A DNA stretch of 53,660 nucleotides from an uncultured Clostridium sp. (GCA_905204915.1 CAJLBR010000002.1:1-53660); one strand, 5' to 3'. Shown: positions 7,357-16,348, counted from the stretch's first letter. A program made the numbers and translations. Notes: generated by a model from the letters alone, not told the origin.

Positions 7357-7956
7357 ATGAAACAAATTGAAATAACAGTAAGATTAAATGAAACATTGCA
7401 AGAGGCTATAAGAAAGCTGGAAATGCAAGGATTTAAAAAAATCAGAGAAAGTGAAATAGATGATATCTATATGACATCTAAACTTAAAGAGTTAAATGAA
7501 AATAATATTCATAATATCTTAAAGAAATCTGTACTATTAAGAAGTCTAAAATTAGAAAATAAAGAAATAAAAAAGATTACGTATAAAAATAAAGAGTTTG
7601 ATGAAAAGGGAGATGTTATATCAGAGAAAAAAATAAATCTAGATTGTAGTGATTTAGAAAAAGCTAAAGATTTATTTAAACATTTGGAATTTGAAGAACT
7701 TATAAGAGTAAGATATAAAGTATTAGTGTATAGTAAAGATAAAATAGAATATGCTTTTCAAGATGTTGAAAATTTAGGAACGTTAATTGAATATGAAAAT
7801 ATTGAAGATTTTGAAGGAAAATCATTAAATGAAATTAATGAAGCAAAAGACAATATGTATAATGAAATAAAAAATACAGGTATTAATTTAACAGAAGAGA
7901 AAGATGTAAAAAAAGCTTTTGAATTGATATTAAATAAATATTTTAAAAAGCACTGA
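7357..7956 (+). CDS. CYTH-domain protein (CyaB/ThTPase-like)
   Basis: A 199-residue protein of the CYTH superfamily, whose members act on triphosphorylated substrates in a tunnel of charged strands. The N-terminal ITVRL corresponds to the ExExK strand, here altered. The later landmarks are DDIYMTSK, LLRSL, KKITYKNKEFDEKGDVISEKKI, a LFKHLEF helix, IRVRYKVLVY, and the closing AFQDVENLGTLIEYE typical of class IV adenylate-cyclase-like CYTH proteins. Several usual Glu/Arg positions differ, so activity is uncertain. A GAGGAG site precedes the ATG. A terminator follows at 8043-8069. Confidence 0.8.
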   Translation: MKQIEITVRLNETLQEAIRKLEMQGFKKIRESEIDDIYMTSKLKELNENNIHNILKKSVLLRSLKLENKEIKKITYKNKEFDEKGDVISEKKINLDCSDLEKAKDLFKHLEFEELIRVRYKVLVYSKDKIEYAFQDVENLGTLIEYENIEDFEGKSLNEINEAKDNMYNEIKNTGINLTEEKDVKKAFELILNKYFKKH

Positions 7957-8042
7957 TAAATAATTATTATATTATAAAATATTAAACAAATAGAATTATA
8001 TTTTTGGCAAACGTGGTACCTTAACGTGCCAACTAATAAAAT

Positions 8043-8069
8043 GCTGAACCAAAGATGTTCGGCTTTTTT
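8043..8069 (+). terminator. Terminator after the CYTH gene
   Basis: GCTGAAC/GTTCGGC stem (one G-U pair), 7-base loop, six T. A TGGTACC motif just upstream (8014-8020) sits in another small stem and recalls a T-box core, but no other T-box parts are present. Confidence 0.75.
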
Positions 8070-8104
8070 GATATAGAAATATAAATTAATGCGAGATAAG
8101 TAAA

Positions 8105-8236
8105 GTGAAAGATAATTATGCAAAAGCATACAAAAAAGTTGTAAAAAAATTAAAATATGTATCAAATGAATATATAAAAAATACCATTAGAAATGAAAAA
8201 ACACAATCTATGCTTAAATTTTATACACATGAATAA
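8105..8236 (+). pseudogene. Remnant of a short clostridial orphan family
   Basis: A 43-codon frame from GTG. It begins KDNYAKAYKKVVKKLKYV, which resembles the start of a small protein family common in clostridia (NYAKAYKEVLEILKYVP type), then ends early. There is no convincing ribosome site. It looks like a truncated copy left in a degraded interval; the family match is from memory. Confidence 0.45.
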
Positions 8237-8308
8237 GAAAAAGAATATGGCATTGTAGGAATAAAATTAGATTAGTAACAACTTATAATTTCTTGAATAT
8301 TTTTTAAA

Positions 8309-8638
8309 TTAATTAAAAAATTCTGTTATTCTACCCTTGAAATCAGGTACTGATTCTATTCCTACTTCTTGCCCATTTTCATCTGTGAAATTTACTATAT
8401 TTTCAAATTCTATTTTTAGCCATCCTTCTAATTGTCCGTTGCATCTTCCAATTATTCTATCATCAATTTCAATTGGTTCATCTGTAATTATTTGTGCTAT
8501 TTCATATGCTCTTTTTAATGAACTGGAAAAGACCTTATTAAATTTAATTTCATCTAATTTTTTCTTTGTTTTTTACGCCTATTCTTTTCCTTTTTCATTT
8601 AATTCAATATCAATTCTACCTTGAAACTCTAAATGCAT
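8309..8638 (-). pseudogene. Histidine-phosphatase (phosphoglycerate-mutase-like) pseudogene
   Basis: The minus strand reads FQGRIDIELNEKGKE, two in-frame stops (TAG and TAA separated by one codon), then KLDEIKFNKVFSSSLKRAYEIAQIITD and IIGRCNGQLEGWLK. These match the region after the RHGE motif in histidine phosphatases (usual form GRTDIPLNEKG..QA.., SSPLKRAxETA). The N-terminal catalytic RHG box is absent and the frame is broken. It is therefore a decayed gene; the plus-strand frame over it is a shadow. Confidence 0.75.
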
Positions 8639-8704
8639 ATATCATTTTATTTTTCCTTATTTTATTATAATATTTATTTTCTTATAAAAATCATTAGCAA
8701 ATAC

Positions 8705-9556
8705 TTATCTATCTCTATCTTCCCCTGCTGCAGGCAATTCCTGTATTTTTTTTCTAAAGAAAAATTTACCAAATGTACTTTTTCTAACATGGTCGCAAAA
8801 ATCCAAAGTTTTAGCTAACATACCCTGTAGCTTACCCACTTTTTGTTTTAAATCACTATTATCACTTTTTAGAGCTTCATTATCATTCTTTAATTGAATA
8901 TTCTCTTGGTCTGCATGTTCAATCTTTTCTGACAATGCAGAATTTCTTTCAGACAGTTGTTGATTTTCTTTTTCCTTATTTCTACCACTTTTATACGTTT
9001 CATAATACTTTTTTAGAATTGGATTCTTTGGTCTTAAACTAAACTTTTGCTCATACATTTTACTAAAAATTTCACTTTCAAAGTCAAATTCTGGATTTTC
9101 TAGTACTTCTGGAGAATTTAATTTTTCACATACTTCAAAAAAATTTGAATACGCATTTGTATACTCATTTTCTAAATCTGGTTGCTTTTTTTCAGCTTCT
9201 TTCATTTTTTGTATTTCTTCTGGTGATACAGAAGAGCCGCCATACATTTTTTGTGATTCTATACTAGCTTTTATTCTACTAATCTTATCATAGTTATTTT
9301 GCTTTTTGCTATAATAATCACTTAATAATTCCACATCATCTTTTGAAAATTCAACGTTAGGGAACTTCTTTTTTAATGCATATAAACGTTCTGATGTAAT
9401 TTCATCTTCTTGTCTATTGGATTCTGCTCCAATTCCTACAAAATCAGCTGGGTGACGATCCATATCTTCAAAATAATTTTTTCTGTTAGATTCAATAGCA
9501 CCATTGTAAGTTTCTATTAATCTTATTACATCCCCATATTTACTAATATCTACCAT
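8705..9556 (-). CDS. Coiled-coil protein of unknown function
   Basis: A 283-residue soluble, charged protein. Residues about 190-250 are a clear coiled coil (ENQQLSERNSALSEKIEH, then heptads with Leu/Ile spacing). The first 180 residues are mostly helical with no recognised domain. The C-terminal tail is basic (STFGKFFFRKKIQEL) and ends in EDRDR. There is no signal peptide or membrane segment. The ribosome site is weak (GAGGTAG). It is flanked by pseudogenes and may be accessory. No function can be assigned. Confidence 0.7.
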   Translation of the reverse strand: MVDISKYGDVIRLIETYNGAIESNRKNYFEDMDRHPADFVGIGAESNRQEDEITSERLYALKKKFPNVEFSKDDVELLSDYYSKKQNNYDKISRIKASIESQKMYGGSSVSPEEIQKMKEAEKKQPDLENEYTNAYSNFFEVCEKLNSPEVLENPEFDFESEIFSKMYEQKFSLRPKNPILKKYYETYKSGRNKEKENQQLSERNSALSEKIEHADQENIQLKNDNEALKSDNSDLKQKVGKLQGMLAKTLDFCDHVRKSTFGKFFFRKKIQELPAAGEDRDR

Positions 9557-9759
9557 ATATACTACCTCACGATCTGTTAGTTTATGTTATAATTTTCATA
9601 TTTTTAAATTATACATATTCTTAAATATAGTATGCTTATATCATAAAATAAAATAATTATCAACTAAATTTCTTTTATATATACGTTTTTTCATTATCTT
9701 TAAATATATCTGTTCTATTAGTCAATTAATCATTTAGTTATAATTCTTCATTAAAACTA

Positions 9760-9788
9760 TTGAAAATTTTTTAGTACTATAATATTAT
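9760..9788 (+). promoter_or_regulatory. Promoter of the small membrane protein
   Basis: TTGAAA (9760-9765), 17-base spacer, TATTAT (9783-9788), then AAAGGAGGAA before ATG 9813. The remainder of 9557-9760 shows no gene. Confidence 0.5.
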
Positions 9789-9812
9789 ATAACAAAAAGG
9801 AGGAAGAACTAT

Positions 9813-10250
9813 ATGAAAGCTGCAAAGAATATTTTAATTACAATTGTATTAGTAGTTATAGTCGGAATTATTCCAATTGTTTTATACAATCAAACTTCTA
9901 ATACAACAAAAGTGTTAGATAAAGTTGACGGCACTGAAATGAGTGGAGCAAGTGGATATTTTAGTAAAATAGCCTCTGATCCTGATGCAACTCAAGAAAT
10001 AACAAATAATGCTGCTAATATGCTTGACGCATCAAATAAAGTATTAAAATACAAAAATACAACATATAGTATATTGGTTATATATTTATCTTTTGCGGTA
10101 GATATATTACTACTAATCTTTGGTATATTCTTGAAAAAATCAGTATCACAATCAAAAATTGGTATATGCCTTATATGTTCAAGTATTTTAGGAATACTAT
10201 CTACAGGATTTATTTTAATATCAACGATATTAAATAGTGCTAGTGTATAA
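9813..10250 (+). CDS. Small membrane protein, three predicted helices
   Basis: A 145-residue protein with a hydrophobic N-terminal segment (about residues 7-26), a polar, Asn/Thr/Asp-rich outer loop (27-80), and two membrane helices at about 84-107 and 114-140. It could be a membrane-anchored sensor or a component of a surface complex; no family is recognised. It has its own promoter (9760-9788), an AAGGAGG ribosome site and its own terminator (10265-10293), so it is a single-gene unit. Confidence 0.65.
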   Translation: MKAAKNILITIVLVVIVGIIPIVLYNQTSNTTKVLDKVDGTEMSGASGYFSKIASDPDATQEITNNAANMLDASNKVLKYKNTTYSILVIYLSFAVDILLLIFGIFLKKSVSQSKIGICLICSSILGILSTGFILISTILNSASV

Positions 10251-10264
10251 AATTTAACGTACTT

Positions 10265-10293
10265 AAGTACTGCTAATGGCAGTACTTTTTTAT
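10265..10293 (+). terminator. Terminator of the small membrane protein gene
   Basis: AAGTACTGC/GCAGTACTT 9-bp stem with a 5-base loop and a T run. Confidence 0.85.
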
Positions 10294-10329
10294 ATAGTTT
10301 TTAAGTAATATATTTAAAAATTATAAAAA

Positions 10330-10363
10330 ACTGATACAAAATATTTATATATCTTGTACCAGT
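10330..10363 (-). terminator. Terminator after the flavodoxin remnant
   Basis: ACTGGTACAA pairs with TTGTATCAGT on the minus strand, extended by ATAT pairs, and is followed by TTTTTTATAATTTTT. It lies just past the remnant stop, so the original 3' control signal survives. Confidence 0.75.
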
Positions 10364-10370
10364 TCTCTTA

Positions 10371-10511
10371 TTAAAAATATTTAACTATTTTTTCAGTGTT
10401 TCCTTTTTCGAAGTTTCTTATTCCATCAACCGTATATTTCTCCCCTATATGTGAGAAATATATAACTAATGATTTCTTAGATTTTAAATCCTCCGTACTT
10501 TTACCTCCCAT
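10371..10511 (-). pseudogene. Truncated flavodoxin gene
   Basis: 46 codons reading KKSLVIYFSHIGEKYTVDGI and then EKGNTEKIVKYF before TAA. This is the phosphate-binding N-terminus of a flavodoxin (usual form VIYFSHSGxxYxVGxxxxGNTExxA). The family is normally 140-180 residues, so most of the protein is gone, while promoter and terminator remain. A start at 10511 lacks a ribosome site. A CGGAGG is present before a mutated start further in. It is judged a deletion remnant. Confidence 0.75.
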
Positions 10512-10523
10512 ATACCATTAATA

Positions 10524-10554
10524 TATATATCACTTGGAGTTTACTCTAAGTCAA
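10524..10554 (-). promoter_or_regulatory. MerR-type promoter with dyad in a 19-bp spacer
   Basis: TTGACT (-35, 10549-10554), a long 19-base spacer and TATATA (-10, 10524-10529). The spacer carries an imperfect dyad, CTTAGAGT-aa-ACTCCAAG, the hallmark of MerR-family-activated promoters. It fires into the flavodoxin remnant. The cognate regulator is not in the window. Confidence 0.65.
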
Positions 10555-10624
10555 GCGTTTTTAAAAATTTTTTTAAATTTGTACAAAAAAGGCACTATAC
10601 TCATAGTGTCTGTAATATAAAAAT

Positions 10625-11566
10625 TTATTCTATATTAATTTTTTTATTAATAATGTATTCTGGTCTTCCCTTAGATTCATCATAAATTCTAGCAATATAT
10701 TCAGATATTACTCCCAAAGATAATAATTGTGTACCACTAAAAAATGTTATACAAACAATTATTGATGTCCAGCCCACCATAAGATTAGGACCTCCTATAA
10801 AGAAACATACTAGTGAATATATTAGTACTGCTATAGATATTAAAATAGCAAGAAATCCAATTTGCATTACTATTTTTAGTGGCTTTGTAGAAAAACTTAT
10901 AATACCATCAGCAGCCAGTTTTAGCATTTTATTTAAAGGATATTTAGTCTTTCCAGCAAATCTTTCTTTTCTCTCATATTCATATGCACACTGTTTAAAT
11001 CCTACCCAACTAAATAGTCCTCTTAAAAATTTATTGTGTTCTGGCAAAGAATTAATCACTTCAATAACTTTTCTATCTACTAATCTAAAATCACCTGTAT
11101 CTTTTGGTATTTCCACATCTGATAAAGAATTTAGAGTTTTATAAAACATTTTAGCTGTTAATAACTTAAAGGCAGATTCTCCATCTCTAGTCTTTCTTTT
11201 TCCATATATTACTTCATTTCCATCTTCCCATAATTTTAACATTTCCGGAATTAACTCGGGTGGATCTTGTAAATCTGCATCCATTATAACTACCGCATCT
11301 CCAGTAACATATCTTATTCCAGCAGTAACAGCACATTGATGTCCAAAATTTCTAGAGAAAGAAATAAGCTTAACATGACTATCATTACTGGCTATTTCTT
11401 CTAGTATTTTTAATGTATTATCTCCACTGCCGTCATCTACAAATATTATTTCATAATCATAGTTATATAAATCTTTAAATATATTAATTATTCTACTATA
11501 ACATTCATTTATTACTTGTTCCTCATAAAATACTGGTACTACTACAGATACTTTACTGTTTTGCAT
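10625..11566 (-). CDS. GT2 glycosyltransferase, GtrB/dolichol-phosphate type
   Basis: A 313-residue membrane-bound family 2 glycosyltransferase that likely moves a sugar from a nucleotide donor to undecaprenyl phosphate. Nucleotide binding is shown by VVVPVFYEE and FVDDGSGDNT. The metal-binding box is VIMDADLQDPPE. The later DTGDFRLVDRKV motif is typical of the DPM1/GtrB subgroup. Two membrane helices lie at about 230-252 and 262-288. The C-terminus SEYIARIYDESKGRPEYII is diagnostic of this subgroup. It is the last gene of the csoR-led run, 39 bases after the TtcA-like gene, so co-transcription is possible but not certain. Confidence 0.88.
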   Translation of the reverse strand: MQNSKVSVVVPVFYEEQVINECYSRIINIFKDLYNYDYEIIFVDDGSGDNTLKILEEIASNDSHVKLISFSRNFGHQCAVTAGIRYVTGDAVVIMDADLQDPPELIPEMLKLWEDGNEVIYGKRKTRDGESAFKLLTAKMFYKTLNSLSDVEIPKDTGDFRLVDRKVIEVINSLPEHNKFLRGLFSWVGFKQCAYEYERKERFAGKTKYPLNKMLKLAADGIISFSTKPLKIVMQIGFLAILISIAVLIYSLVCFFIGGPNLMVGWTSIIVCITFFSGTQLLSLGVISEYIARIYDESKGRPEYIINKKINIE

Positions 11567-11605
11567 AGCGCTCTTCCTTCCATTGATTTAGCGCTGTACT
11601 ATTTA

Positions 11606-12439
11606 TTATTTTTTATCATAATCATCCATAAAGTTATGTACCTCGCCATCTTTTACATATGAAATTAAGGTATTAAGATTAACATTTTTAGTGCTATTAT
11701 AAATATTCATATCTATTTTATCATACCCTTTTCTGAGCTCTTTTATTAATTTTTTCATTTCTTCTCTTTTAGAACCGCCTCCACCATTGTCGCACATAGT
11801 GCAATGTTCTGTAAATCTACAAGCACATTGAATAAAATGTAAGTCATTCCATTCTTTCCATTTAATAATGTCGGCCTCTTTTACAAAATATAATGGTCTT
11901 ATAAGTTCCATTCCTTCATGATATGTACTGTGTAACTTTGGCATCATTGTCTGCATTTGCGCTCCATAAAGCATTCCCATTAATATGGTTTCTATAACAT
12001 CATCAAAATGATGACCCAAAGCTATTTTATTGCATCCAAGTTCTTTAGCCTTTTTATATAAATGACCTCTTCTCATTCTAGCACATATGTAACATGGATG
12101 ATCATCTATTTTCTCTACTACTTCAAATATATTACTTTCAAACATTGTAATTGAAATATTTAATAGCTTAGCGTTATTTATTACTTTTTGTTTATTAATC
12201 TCATTATAACCTGGATTCATAACTAAAAATACAAGTTCAAAATTCATTTTTCTATGTTTTTGTAACTCTTGCATACACTTAGCAAGTAACATTGAATCTT
12301 TCCCGCCTGAAATGCATATTGCTATTTTATCACCATCTTTTATCATTTCAAACTCTCTTATTGCTTTTATAAATTTATTCCATATTTTCTTTCTATATGT
12401 TGTAACAATACTTCTCTCTATTTCTTCATATCTTTCCAT
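11606..12439 (-). CDS. TtcA-like tRNA thiolation protein (PP-loop ATPase)
   Basis: A 277-residue PP-loop enzyme of the TtcA/TtuA group, which adenylates a tRNA base and inserts sulfur using a 4Fe-4S cluster. The PP-loop is ISGGKDSMLL at about residue 44. Cluster cysteines are CYICARMRR (about 135) and the CRFTEHC/CTMC pair near 205-215. GHHFDDVIET is the usual catalytic segment. A downstream Gly run (DNGGGGSKREEM) replaces the typical linker. It starts five bases after the cysteine desulfurase stop, which would supply the sulfur. True 2-thiocytidine formation is inferred from the family. Confidence 0.85.
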   Translation of the reverse strand: MERYEEIERSIVTTYRKKIWNKFIKAIREFEMIKDGDKIAICISGGKDSMLLAKCMQELQKHRKMNFELVFLVMNPGYNEINKQKVINNAKLLNISITMFESNIFEVVEKIDDHPCYICARMRRGHLYKKAKELGCNKIALGHHFDDVIETILMGMLYGAQMQTMMPKLHSTYHEGMELIRPLYFVKEADIIKWKEWNDLHFIQCACRFTEHCTMCDNGGGGSKREEMKKLIKELRKGYDKIDMNIYNSTKNVNLNTLISYVKDGEVHNFMDDYDKK

Positions 12440-12444
12440 TTATT

Positions 12445-13593
12445 TTACTCCTTAAAAAATTTATAACATTCATCAAATATTTCTAAAAATCTTTCTATTT
12501 CACTTTCCTTGGTTAAATGACTAAGACTTATTCTAAAAGAAGAAAGCGCTCTTTTTCTATCATGAGTCATTGCCATAACCACCCTGGATGGTGTTATAGT
12601 TACACTACAAGCAGATTTTATCGAAATACAAACACCATATTCCTCCAATTTATTTTTAAATTCAGTTGCTTTAACGCCACTAACTCCCAGATTTAATATA
12701 TAAGGATTTTCACTTGATACTGTATTTATTTTTACATCTTTATATTGTTCAAGCTTAAGTCTTAATTTATAATTTATATTTTTTACATATTCTTGCCTTT
12801 TGTCAAATTCTTCAAATGCTTCACTTAAAGCCTCTTCTAGTGCACATATTTGGGCAACAACTGGAGTTCCACTTCTATATATGGTAGTACTAGCCCCTCC
12901 ATTTATTAATGGTTCTAATACTACTTCTTTTTTCTTTAATAAAGTTCCAAAGCCATTTAATCCATAGAATTTATGTGGTGCAAATGTTATTAAATCTATG
13001 TTGCTAAAATCAACTTTTACTTTTCCTATTGCCTGAGTTGCATCAACATGTAAATAACAATTTGGATATTCATTAACTATACTTGCTATTTTACTAATTG
13101 GTTGTACTGTACCTGTTTCACTATCTACATAACAAATAGACACTAATATAGTATCATTTCTTATTAGCTTTTTTAAATGCTCTAAATCTACTGTTCCATC
13201 ACTGTTTATATTTACAATATCTATCTCATAACCCATCTCTTTTAAATATGTAAGAGGACCACTTACAGATGAATGTTCTATAAAAGTAGAAATAATATGT
13301 TTTCCATTTTCTTTATATGCTGTGGCTACACCCTTAATCGCTAAATTATTTGATTCACTTGCTCCAGACGTATATATAATTTCCATGTATTCATCCATAT
13401 TAGTATTTTTCGTAAGCAAGCTATTTATATTAACACTTGCATCTTCAATTCTTTTATTTACAATTTGCCCTAACTCATGAATTGAATTAGGATTAGCAAA
13501 ATATTTTTTTGTTTCTTTACAAAATACCTCTAATACTCTATCATCTACGGGAGTATTAGCAGCATAATCTAAATAAATATAATCTTCTCTCAT
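12445..13593 (-). CDS. Cysteine desulfurase (NifS/IscS-like)
   Basis: A 382-residue PLP enzyme that releases sulfur from cysteine as a protein persulfide. The N-terminal YLDYAANTPVD motif, HVDATQAIGK, and the PLP lysine in FAPHKFYGLNGFG are all present. The persulfide cysteine is in IKSACSV near residue 330. The loop around it is short, as in NifS-like group II or compact group I enzymes. It follows copA by 16 bases and precedes the TtcA-like gene by five. No IscU or SufU scaffold is adjacent, so it is likely dedicated to tRNA thiolation or cluster repair within this copper-headed operon. Confidence 0.92.
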   Translation of the reverse strand: MREDYIYLDYAANTPVDDRVLEVFCKETKKYFANPNSIHELGQIVNKRIEDASVNINSLLTKNTNMDEYMEIIYTSGASESNNLAIKGVATAYKENGKHIISTFIEHSSVSGPLTYLKEMGYEIDIVNINSDGTVDLEHLKKLIRNDTILVSICYVDSETGTVQPISKIASIVNEYPNCYLHVDATQAIGKVKVDFSNIDLITFAPHKFYGLNGFGTLLKKKEVVLEPLINGGASTTIYRSGTPVVAQICALEEALSEAFEEFDKRQEYVKNINYKLRLKLEQYKDVKINTVSSENPYILNLGVSGVKATEFKNKLEEYGVCISIKSACSVTITPSRVVMAMTHDRKRALSSFRISLSHLTKESEIERFLEIFDECYKFFKE

Positions 13594-13609
13594 AAAAATC
13601 CCCTTAAAA

Positions 13610-15811
13610 TTATAGTCTTAATCTTAGTGCATTTAAGACAACACTTAAACTACTAAGTGTCATAGCCAAAGCTGCGATCATCGGGTTTAGTGTTATCCCC
13701 ATTTTAGGTATGAAAATTCCACAAGCTACCAATATCATACAAACATTATAGAAAAATGCCCAAAATAAGTTTTGCTTTATATTACTTATTGTTTTTCTAC
13801 TTATATCTAACAAATCATTTATTTTGTTCAAATCATTATTCATTATGATAACTTGCGCAGAGTCTATTGCTATATCTGTACCTGATGACATGGAAACTCC
13901 TATATCAGATGTTACTAAACTTATACTATCATTTATACCATCCCCACACATCATCAATATACCATTTTCTTTTAATTTTTTTATGTGTTCTGCTTTTTGT
14001 TTTGGAGTAACTTCAGCTATTACATTATCTATACCACATTCTTTAGCCACATTTTTAGCTACTTTCTCATTGTCACCTGTTAGCATAACCACATTTATAT
14101 TTCTTTGTTTTAAACGTTTTATTACCAAACTTACATTTTCTTTTAGAGTATCTTTCACTCCAATTAATGAAACTAAATTTCCATTAACACTTGCAAAAAT
14201 TAAACTATTTCTATTTTGCACTAAGTACTCTTCATCTGAGTTATTTTCAATTTTTACATCATTTTGCTCCATTAATTTTCTATTACCAATTAATATACAG
14301 TCTCCTTTTTGATTTTCTCCCTTTATTCCAAATCCAGGAATAACTTCTGAGTTCTTTATTTCATCAAACTGTATTTTTTTATCTTTTGCATATTTAACAA
14401 TTGCATTTGCTATTGGATGTTCAGATTTACCTTCTAAACCAGCAATCTTTTGTAGCATTTCTTCTTCAGACATATCACTATAATTATAAAGCTTGTATAC
14501 TCTCAAATCACCATTTGTAAGTGTTCCTGTTTTATCAAAACATATAGTTTTTACTTTATGTGAATTTTCTAAGGCTTCACTCGTTTTTATAAGTATTCCT
14601 TTAGTACTAGCTTTTCCAGAAGAAATAACTATTGCAAGAGGAGTAGCCAGTCCCAAACTACATGGACATGCTACTAATAATACACTTATAAAAATATTTA
14701 ATGAAAATGTTAGATCCTTTGAAACTATCATCCAAACTACAAAGGCAATCATTGCAATTACCAAAACTATCGGTACAAAGTATGAGCTTATCTTATCTGC
14801 TGTTTTAGCAATTGGAGCCTTTGTAGACGTTGCATTTGCTACTAATCTAACTATTTCAGAAACCGTTGAGTCTTTTCCTATTTTTACAGCTTTATACTTT
14901 ATTGTACCTTCATAGTTAATACTACCAGCTATAACCTCTGAGCCTTTAGTCTTCTTTACAGGTTTGCTTTCTCCTGTTATAAATGACTCATCAATATGAG
15001 TATTTCCATCTATAATCTCACCATCGACAGCTATTTTTTCTCCAGGCTTACATATTACAATATCACCTTTTTGTATTTCATCTATTGTAACCATAACTTC
15101 TTGCGTTCCCTTTAACACTAATGCTGTTTTAGGAGTTATGTTCATTAATTTTTTCAATGCCTCTTTGGTCTTATCTTTATTTTTATTTTCAATAAATTTT
15201 CCTAGCTTTATAAAAAGAATTACCATAGAAGCTGAATCATAATATAAATTTTCAACATAATTAGTGTTTCCAACTAAAATTTGAATTGTAGCATAAACAC
15301 TATAAATAAAACTAGACATAGTTCCTATCATAACCAATGTATCCATATTTGGTGTCTTATGAATTAGGTTTTTATATCCATTCTTTATAATATCTCTTCC
15401 TAAAATAATAACTAGTGTAGTAAGTACAAAAAGTACTATACTGTATGCAATAGGAAATTTTTGCATATCTAAAAATGGTAAATTTGGAAGTCCTACCATA
15501 TGTGCCATAGACACATAAAGTACCAAAACAGATAATATGCCTATAATTATTAGTTTATACTTTTCATTGTTTTGTTTATTTTCTTCATCTTTAAAATTAT
15601 CTATGCCTAAGCTTTTAAACCCAGCTTTTTCTACAAATTTTTCTACGTCTTCCAAGCTTAATTTACTATCGTCATACTCTACACTTGCATTATTCATAAC
15701 AAGATTCACAGTTGCTAACCTTATTCCTTCTTGCTTATTTAAATATTTTTCAAGACCAGACGAACAAGCTGAACATGTCATTCCATCTATCTTAAGTAAT
15801 ACCTTTTTCAT
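13610..15811 (-). CDS. copA: Copper-exporting P1B-type ATPase CopA
   Basis: A 733-residue membrane ATPase that exports Cu(I). One N-terminal HMA domain carries the metal site GMTCSACSS (about residues 9-17). Membrane helices follow from about residue 85. The actuator loop TGESKP, the ion-binding CPC in LLVACPCSLGLATP, the phosphorylation site DKTGTLTNG, the nucleotide-domain SEHPIA, MLTGDN and GDGINDS hinge are all intact. One HMA domain is fewer than the two in many Bacillus CopA proteins. It lies between copZ (three bases away) and the cysteine desulfurase, under the CsoR promoter. Confidence 0.96.
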   Translation of the reverse strand: MKKVLLKIDGMTCSACSSGLEKYLNKQEGIRLATVNLVMNNASVEYDDSKLSLEDVEKFVEKAGFKSLGIDNFKDEENKQNNEKYKLIIIGILSVLVLYVSMAHMVGLPNLPFLDMQKFPIAYSIVLFVLTTLVIILGRDIIKNGYKNLIHKTPNMDTLVMIGTMSSFIYSVYATIQILVGNTNYVENLYYDSASMVILFIKLGKFIENKNKDKTKEALKKLMNITPKTALVLKGTQEVMVTIDEIQKGDIVICKPGEKIAVDGEIIDGNTHIDESFITGESKPVKKTKGSEVIAGSINYEGTIKYKAVKIGKDSTVSEIVRLVANATSTKAPIAKTADKISSYFVPIVLVIAMIAFVVWMIVSKDLTFSLNIFISVLLVACPCSLGLATPLAIVISSGKASTKGILIKTSEALENSHKVKTICFDKTGTLTNGDLRVYKLYNYSDMSEEEMLQKIAGLEGKSEHPIANAIVKYAKDKKIQFDEIKNSEVIPGFGIKGENQKGDCILIGNRKLMEQNDVKIENNSDEEYLVQNRNSLIFASVNGNLVSLIGVKDTLKENVSLVIKRLKQRNINVVMLTGDNEKVAKNVAKECGIDNVIAEVTPKQKAEHIKKLKENGILMMCGDGINDSISLVTSDIGVSMSSGTDIAIDSAQVIIMNNDLNKINDLLDISRKTISNIKQNLFWAFFYNVCMILVACGIFIPKMGITLNPMIAALAMTLSSLSVVLNALRLRL

Positions 15812-15814
15812 TTA

Positions 15815-16021
15815 TTATTCTCCCTCAAAGCCACCATCTAAAATAGCTTCTTTTATAGAATTCTCAGTTATCACACTTTCATCGAATGTAATTATAGCGC
15901 TTTTATTTTCTAAACTTACACTAGCATCCTTTACTCCATCTAAATTTTTTAATATTCTTTCTAATCTTGAAGAACAACCCTCACAATGCATTCCTTTGAT
16001 ATTTAATTTAATTTCTTTCAT
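15815..16021 (-). CDS. copZ: Copper chaperone CopZ
   Basis: A 68-residue HMA-domain protein that hands Cu(I) to CopA and CsoR. The metal site is GMHCEGCSSRLE near residue 10, in a ferredoxin-like beta-alpha-beta-beta-alpha-beta layout of normal length. An AGGAGG site precedes it. It is the second gene of the copper operon, between csoR and copA. Confidence 0.92.
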   Translation of the reverse strand: MKEIKLNIKGMHCEGCSSRLERILKNLDGVKDASVSLENKSAIITFDESVITENSIKEAILDGGFEGE

Positions 16022-16036
16022 AATAATCCTCCTAAA

Positions 16037-16348
16037 CTATCTCAATCTTCTAAATAATTCCATAACTTCGTCAATTATTTCAGTGTTACCAGCCTTTATT
16101 TCTCTTACTACGCAATTTTCAATATGCCCCTTTAAAATTGAATTTTCCAAGCTTTCAATAGATTTGTTAATAGCAGACATTTGTGTTAAGACATCATCAC
16201 AATATCTATCATCAGCTATCATCTGCTTTACTCCTCTTATTTGACCTTCAATTATGTTTAATCTTTTAGTAATTGTCTTTTTCTCTTCTTTAGTTCTATG
16301 AGTAGATTTTTGACATTGTTTACATTTACTACACTTTTCACATTTCAT
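16037..16348 (-). CDS. csoR: Copper-sensing repressor CsoR
   Basis: A 103-residue four-helix repressor of the CsoR/RcnR family that releases DNA on binding Cu(I). The core KRLNIIEGQIRGVKQMI is the family signature. Ligands are the Cys in YCDDVL and the His and Cys in HIENCV, the C-H-C copper set. The first 20 residues add an unusual Cys-rich tail, MKCEKCSKCKQCQKSTH, with four evenly spaced cysteines that could load extra metal. It is the first gene after the operator promoter at 16377-16405, so it is autoregulated. Confidence 0.93.
   Translation of the reverse strand: MKCEKCSKCKQCQKSTHRTKEEKKTITKRLNIIEGQIRGVKQMIADDRYCDDVLTQMSAINKSIESLENSILKGHIENCVVREIKAGNTEIIDEVMELFRRLR

Noticed and set aside
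8014..8020. T-box-like TGGTACC core after the CYTH gene
   Set aside because: No Stem I, no specifier, no competing antiterminator and no aminoacylation-related gene downstream; the following hairpin is a simple terminator.
8337..8624. Plus-strand 95-codon frame
   Set aside because: It is the antisense shadow of the histidine-phosphatase pseudogene, whose minus-strand translation is recognisable.
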